From: an uncultured Alphaproteobacteria bacterium | GTDB taxonomy: Bacteria > Pseudomonadota > Alphaproteobacteria > RF32 > CAG-239 | Direction of reading: 5' to 3' | Assembly (NCBI GenBank): GCA_902464275.1 | Contig: CABQIK010000012.1 | Coordinates: 1-50,844 of the forward strand | DNA: 50,844 nucleotides | Shown: in pieces, positions 47,836 to 50,844 of the stretch | Numbering within the stretch: the first letter of the stretch is position 1 | How the letters are laid out: each line of letters opens with the position of its first letter | Notes under the pieces: generated by a model | What the model was told of the DNA's origin: nothing | The model's database searches: none | Seen by the model: the letters and a program-made list of their open reading frames with translations, nothing else | Made by a program: the position numbers and the translations under genes

Positions 47836-48908
47836 TCAGGCTTTTTCAGCATTTTTTTTGACTTTAACTGACCGCAGGCCGCTAAAATATCTTGTCCGCG
47901 AGCAACCCTCACCGGCGCGGCGAATCCGGCTTTTTCAAGCGCGGCGGCAAAAGCTTTTACCTTTTCAGGCTTGCTCGGCTTAAAAATACAATTCGGCCAC
48001 GGATTAAACGGTATTAAGTTAAATGAAGCGCGCAAGCGATACTTTTTCATTAAAGCAATCAGCTCGGCCGCGCATTCCGCCGAATCGTTAATTCCGTCAA
48101 GCAACAAATATTCAAACGTTATATAGCGGCTTCCGTCTTCAGCTTGATACTCCTGACAGGCTTTTAAGATTTGTTCAATCGGAAATTTATCATTTATCGG
48201 CATAATCTGCGAGCGAATTTTATTGTTGGGCGCATGTAATGAGACTGCCAAACGCACGCCGGTTGCCTGCAAAGTAGGCACTATTTTGGGAGCAATTCCT
48301 GAAGTTGACATTGTAACACGGCGGCGCGAAATAGCGATACCATCGCCATCGGTTAAAATGTTTAAGGCCTTAATTACATTTTCCTGATTATGCAAAGGTT
48401 CGCCCATACCCATAACCACAATATTTGATAAATAGCGGGTTTCATTGGTAGGACTCGGCCATTCGCCATACGTATCGCGCGCAACCATAAACTGACTGAC
48501 AATTTCGCCCGCCGTTAAGTTACGGGTCAGCTTTTGACTGCCGGTATGGCAAAAGCGGCAGCCGACCGCACAACCTACCTGTGTTGAAATACAAACCGCA
48601 CCACGGTCTTCTTCCGGAATATAAACCATCTCAACCCGCTGTCCGTCTTTAAATTCAAGCAACCATTTACGGGTTTTATCTTTTGAAACTTGCTCGGCAA
48701 CAATTTTAGGGCGGGTAATAGTAAAGTTATCAGCCAATTTTTGCCGCAAGTCTTTAGAAAAACTGCTCATTTTAGCAAAATCGGTTTCACCGTGAAAATA
48801 TATCCATTGCCAAAGTTGTTTGGCGCGAAACGGTTTTTCACCTAAATCAGCGATTAACGCCTCAATTTCAGGCTTACTTAAACCGATAAGTTCTTGTTTT
48901 TCAGTCAT
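47832..48908 (-). CDS. rlmN: 23S rRNA A2503 / tRNA A37 methyltransferase RlmN
   Basis: This radical SAM enzyme makes 2-methyladenosine in 23S rRNA and some tRNAs. The 358-aa protein has the CxxxCxxC cluster motif CAVGCRFCHTG, MGMGEPLHN, STSGIAPKI and LAVSLHAPN, and a catalytic C-terminal Cys region (DILAACGQLK). I use the ATG at 48908 with GAGG 6 bases upstream; the upstream frame overlaps the next gene. It converges with the prepilin gene, with stop codons overlapping by about 4 bp. Confidence 0.95.
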   Translation of the reverse strand: MTEKQELIGLSKPEIEALIADLGEKPFRAKQLWQWIYFHGETDFAKMSSFSKDLRQKLADNFTITRPKIVAEQVSKDKTRKWLLEFKDGQRVEMVYIPEEDRGAVCISTQVGCAVGCRFCHTGSQKLTRNLTAGEIVSQFMVARDTYGEWPSPTNETRYLSNIVVMGMGEPLHNQENVIKALNILTDGDGIAISRRRVTMSTSGIAPKIVPTLQATGVRLAVSLHAPNNKIRSQIMPINDKFPIEQILKACQEYQAEDGSRYITFEYLLLDGINDSAECAAELIALMKKYRLRASFNLIPFNPWPNCIFKPSKPEKVKAFAAALEKAGFAAPVRVARGQDILAACGQLKSKKMLKKPD

Positions 48909-48916
48909 ATCAACCT

Positions 48917-49423
48917 CTATTTTTTGCCGCATTTGGCGCTGATGGTTTTATAAGCGCGGGCGAATCCGTTTAAAGAATACGTGTCTTTGGTGGCGGTGCC
49001 TTTGCTTGAAACACCGTCAACAATCATGCGCTGTCCGCGCCGCATGGCGGCAACAAGCGCTTTATCGTCTTTATCGGTTAATGTCCACGCTTTATCGGCA
49101 TCGGTAAAAAAGTTGGTAAAAGTTTCTTTGCCGATTTTTACCACCACTTTAGAATCTTTTTTATAAGTATATCCGGCTACAAAATTAACCACATCAAAAC
49201 TTTTATCGGCCGGACGGTGGGTTACCACCACATAAATATCACCGCGGCGAGTATAATTTCCTTCATCGCGCTTGGGTGTTGAGGCCATATAGCAAACATT
49301 TTTATTGCCTTCTTTGTATGTATAAGCCGACCAATCGGCATATTCGCCAAGCAAACGCGGAGCTTCAGCCGCCTGCACGCTGTTAATACCAAATAACAAT
49401 ACCAAAAACAAATATTTAAACAT
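48917..49423 (-). CDS. IalB-like exported protein (invasion-associated locus B family)
   Basis: This 168-aa protein from the ATG at 49423 has a signal peptide (1-19, ending VQAAEAP) and the IalB-type beta domain: GEYADWSAYTYKEGNKNVCYMASTPKR, GDIYVVVTHRPADKSFDVVNFVAGYTY and DGVSSKGTATKDTYSLNGFARAYKTI. Such proteins are common in alphaproteobacteria; IalB was first described in Bartonella erythrocyte invasion, but most members are not virulence factors. A GTG at 49438 is the alternative start. It lies 8 bp upstream of rlmN. Confidence 0.8.
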   Translation of the reverse strand: MFKYLFLVLLFGINSVQAAEAPRLLGEYADWSAYTYKEGNKNVCYMASTPKRDEGNYTRRGDIYVVVTHRPADKSFDVVNFVAGYTYKKDSKVVVKIGKETFTNFFTDADKAWTLTDKDDKALVAAMRRGQRMIVDGVSSKGTATKDTYSLNGFARAYKTISAKCGKK

Positions 49424-49527
49424 ATTTAAAATACCCACTTATCAGCAAATTTCCAAAATATTGGTTGCATTATAAATTTAAACTGTTAAAAGAAAGCAAA
49501 CATTTAATTTTTTCGGAGGCTTTTTTA

Positions 49528-50757
49528 ATGATCCGGACTGAGTTTTTAGACGTTAATAAAATTATTACCGATAAAGCGATTTTAACGCTATTTAAAACCG
49601 TTAGCGACCATGGCGGGGTTTTACGCTTTGTCGGCGGCGCCGTACGCGATGTGTTGGCCGGATTAAAAGGTTTTGACGTTGATTTAGCCACCGACCTGAC
49701 CCCTGATGAATTAGTTGAAGCCTGTCAGGACGCCGGATTAAAAACCGTTCCAATCGGCATAAAATTTGCCACTACCGGAGTTGTTATCAATAATAAAGTT
49801 ATTGCGGTTTCATCGCTTTACAAAGAGCGTACCGGTTATAAGCTTAATTCGGATTTTGCTTTTACCGATGACTGGAACGCCGATGCCGCCAAGCGTGACT
49901 TGACCATTAATGCGGTTTATGCCGATGAACACGGCAATGTGTTTGATTATTACAATGGTATTTCCGACCTTGAAAACGGTATTATCCGCTTTATCGGCAA
50001 TGCCGAACAGCAAATTAAAGAACAGCCGATACGCATTATGCGCTTTTTCAGATTTTATTCTATTTTCGGCAAAGGTAATCCCGACTTAAAGTCATTAAAA
50101 GCCTGCGTTGAAAACCGCGATTTGCTGAAAACGGTTGCCATTGAGCAAGTACGTAGTGAGCTTGCTAAAATTTTACTTACTCCGAATGTGGTAAACACGC
50201 TGCAGATTATGTTTGAAAATGATATTTTAAGCTATATTTTGCCGGTTTCAAAAAATTTAAGCACTTTGCAAAACTTATCTGACCTTATTGTTAAAAATAA
50301 TTTGGAGCCGAGCGCTTTGCGGCGTTTGTACGTGATGTATTTTCCGGATGAAACGCTGGCGGAAAATTTGGCCATGCGTCTGCATACTTCAAAAGAAAAC
50401 AAAACTCGTTTGATTAACTGGGCAAAATATAACATTAACGGCGACTTGTTGACCGATGAAAATTATTTGCAAAAAATTATATATTTGTACGGTAAAGAAT
50501 TTTGCAAAGATAAAATTTTGTTTTATGCCGCTAAAAATAATTTGCAAAATTTGCCGATAAAAGAAACTTTTGCCAAAATTGAAAAGGCAGAAACCCCGAA
50601 ATTTCCGGTAACCGGAGCAGATTTAATTAATTTGGGAATTGAAGACAATGCCAAAATCGGGGCAACTTTAAGTCTGTTAAAGCAAAAATGGATTCAGAGC
50701 GATTTTGCTTTAACTGAAACGGAATTAACCGATATGGCAAAACAGCTTGCCTGTTAA
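49528..50757 (+). CDS. cca: CCA tRNA nucleotidyltransferase / poly(A) polymerase family
   Basis: It adds CCA to tRNA 3' ends. The 409-aa protein has the class II nucleotidyltransferase motif RFVGGAVRDVLAG followed by DVDLATDLTPDE, the neck-region motif RDLTINAVYADEHG, and FIGNAEQQIKEQPIRIMRFFRFYS. The C-terminal body is helical, typical of alphaproteobacterial members. GGAGG is 8 bases before the ATG at 49528; the frame upstream is non-coding. Poly(A) polymerase cannot be fully excluded by motifs alone, but the context and length fit cca. Confidence 0.9.
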   Translation: MIRTEFLDVNKIITDKAILTLFKTVSDHGGVLRFVGGAVRDVLAGLKGFDVDLATDLTPDELVEACQDAGLKTVPIGIKFATTGVVINNKVIAVSSLYKERTGYKLNSDFAFTDDWNADAAKRDLTINAVYADEHGNVFDYYNGISDLENGIIRFIGNAEQQIKEQPIRIMRFFRFYSIFGKGNPDLKSLKACVENRDLLKTVAIEQVRSELAKILLTPNVVNTLQIMFENDILSYILPVSKNLSTLQNLSDLIVKNNLEPSALRRLYVMYFPDETLAENLAMRLHTSKENKTRLINWAKYNINGDLLTDENYLQKIIYLYGKEFCKDKILFYAAKNNLQNLPIKETFAKIEKAETPKFPVTGADLINLGIEDNAKIGATLSLLKQKWIQSDFALTETELTDMAKQLAC

Positions 50758-50762
50758 ACTAA

Positions 50763-50796
50763 AAAAATCCTCTTAAAAATTTAAGAGGATTTTTTA
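50763..50796 (+). terminator. Bidirectional intrinsic terminator
   Basis: A perfect 15-bp stem (50763-50777 with 50780-50794) and an AA loop are flanked by A and T runs. It ends cca and the convergent gene entering from the right. Confidence 0.92.
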
Positions 50797-50809
50797 TAAT
50801 AATTTTGTA

Positions 50810-50844
50810 TCAGCCTTCAAATTTTTCAAGCAACGATTCAAGCT
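50810..50844 (-). CDS. C-terminal end of a gene cut by the window edge
   Basis: On the minus strand the frame reads LESLLEKFEG then TGA at 50810-50812, placed 14 bp past the shared terminator. Only 10 residues are visible, so the protein cannot be named. Confidence 0.55.
   Translation of the reverse strand, partial: LESLLEKFEG

Noticed and set aside
49465..49527. Longer start for cca
   Set aside because: The ATG at 49528 has GGAGG; the extra 21 residues are AT-driven and unlike the family.

Overview
This AT-rich window is chromosomal DNA of an alphaproteobacterium. Evidence: tolQ-tolR-tolA, a short alphaproteobacterial-type HprK beside TsaE, an IalB-like exported protein, RadA, a family 4 uracil-DNA glycosylase and a two-gene Mla-type transporter. 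A HydG maturase beside a TM1266-type hydrogenase regulator, plus a prepilin-like gene beginning GRSMVEMLGVLAIIG, point to an anaerobic, probably host- or gut-associated and poorly cultured lineage. That placement is inference; there is no rRNA, and I saw no tRNA gene, CRISPR array, integrase or transposase.

Layout. 1-9.9 kb is accessory in character: two tandem aminoglycoside/choline-kinase-like genes, a small membrane protein, a decayed BRO-N antirepressor gene, an HD protein, an S41-like peptidase without a signal peptide, a deoxyribosyltransferase-phosphoesterase fusion, and a HExxH zincin plus TerB pair lying between two copies of a 61-bp direct repeat. 9.9-15.3 kb has a DHH-like protein and an operon of an exported EF-hand protein with two paralogous ABC exporters. 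15.4-21.8 kb carries a lipoprotein, hydG and its regulator, a chagasin-like inhibitor lipoprotein and tolQRA. 21-25.4 kb has two exported proteins of unknown role, uracil-DNA glycosylase and a large TPR lipoprotein.

25.4-31.1 kb is a leftward housekeeping block: SNase-like pseudoenzyme, tsaE, hprK, mlaE, mlaF, radA, cvpA. 31.1-36.0 kb is a Bat-type (aerotolerance) operon: DUF4381, BatA, BatB/C fusion, BatD. 36.1-37.3 kb has two AT-rich orphan genes, the second with a T4-lysozyme-like catalytic pattern. 37.4-45.0 kb holds tyrS and a rightward operon of anmK, a GldA-like ATPase, a giant permease/GldG/DUF4340 fusion and a cation efflux gene. 45.1-47.8 kb is again accessory: a Cys-rich membrane protein, a Pro/Gln-rich protein and a prepilin-like gene around a highly structured divergent intergenic region. 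47.8-50.8 kb returns to core genes: rlmN, ialB-like, cca.

Most distinctive region: 46.81-47.22 kb. The leftward gene has two consecutive intrinsic terminators inside its 5' leader, next to four 10-bp tandem repeats in helical phase. The rightward prepilin gene has its Shine-Dalgarno buried in a 20-bp hairpin that ends on the base before ATG. Both flanking genes therefore look controlled by nascent-RNA structure. Other points of interest are the flanked zincin-TerB cassette, the deoxyribosyltransferase-phosphoesterase fusion, and the hydG-regulator pair beside the Tol genes.
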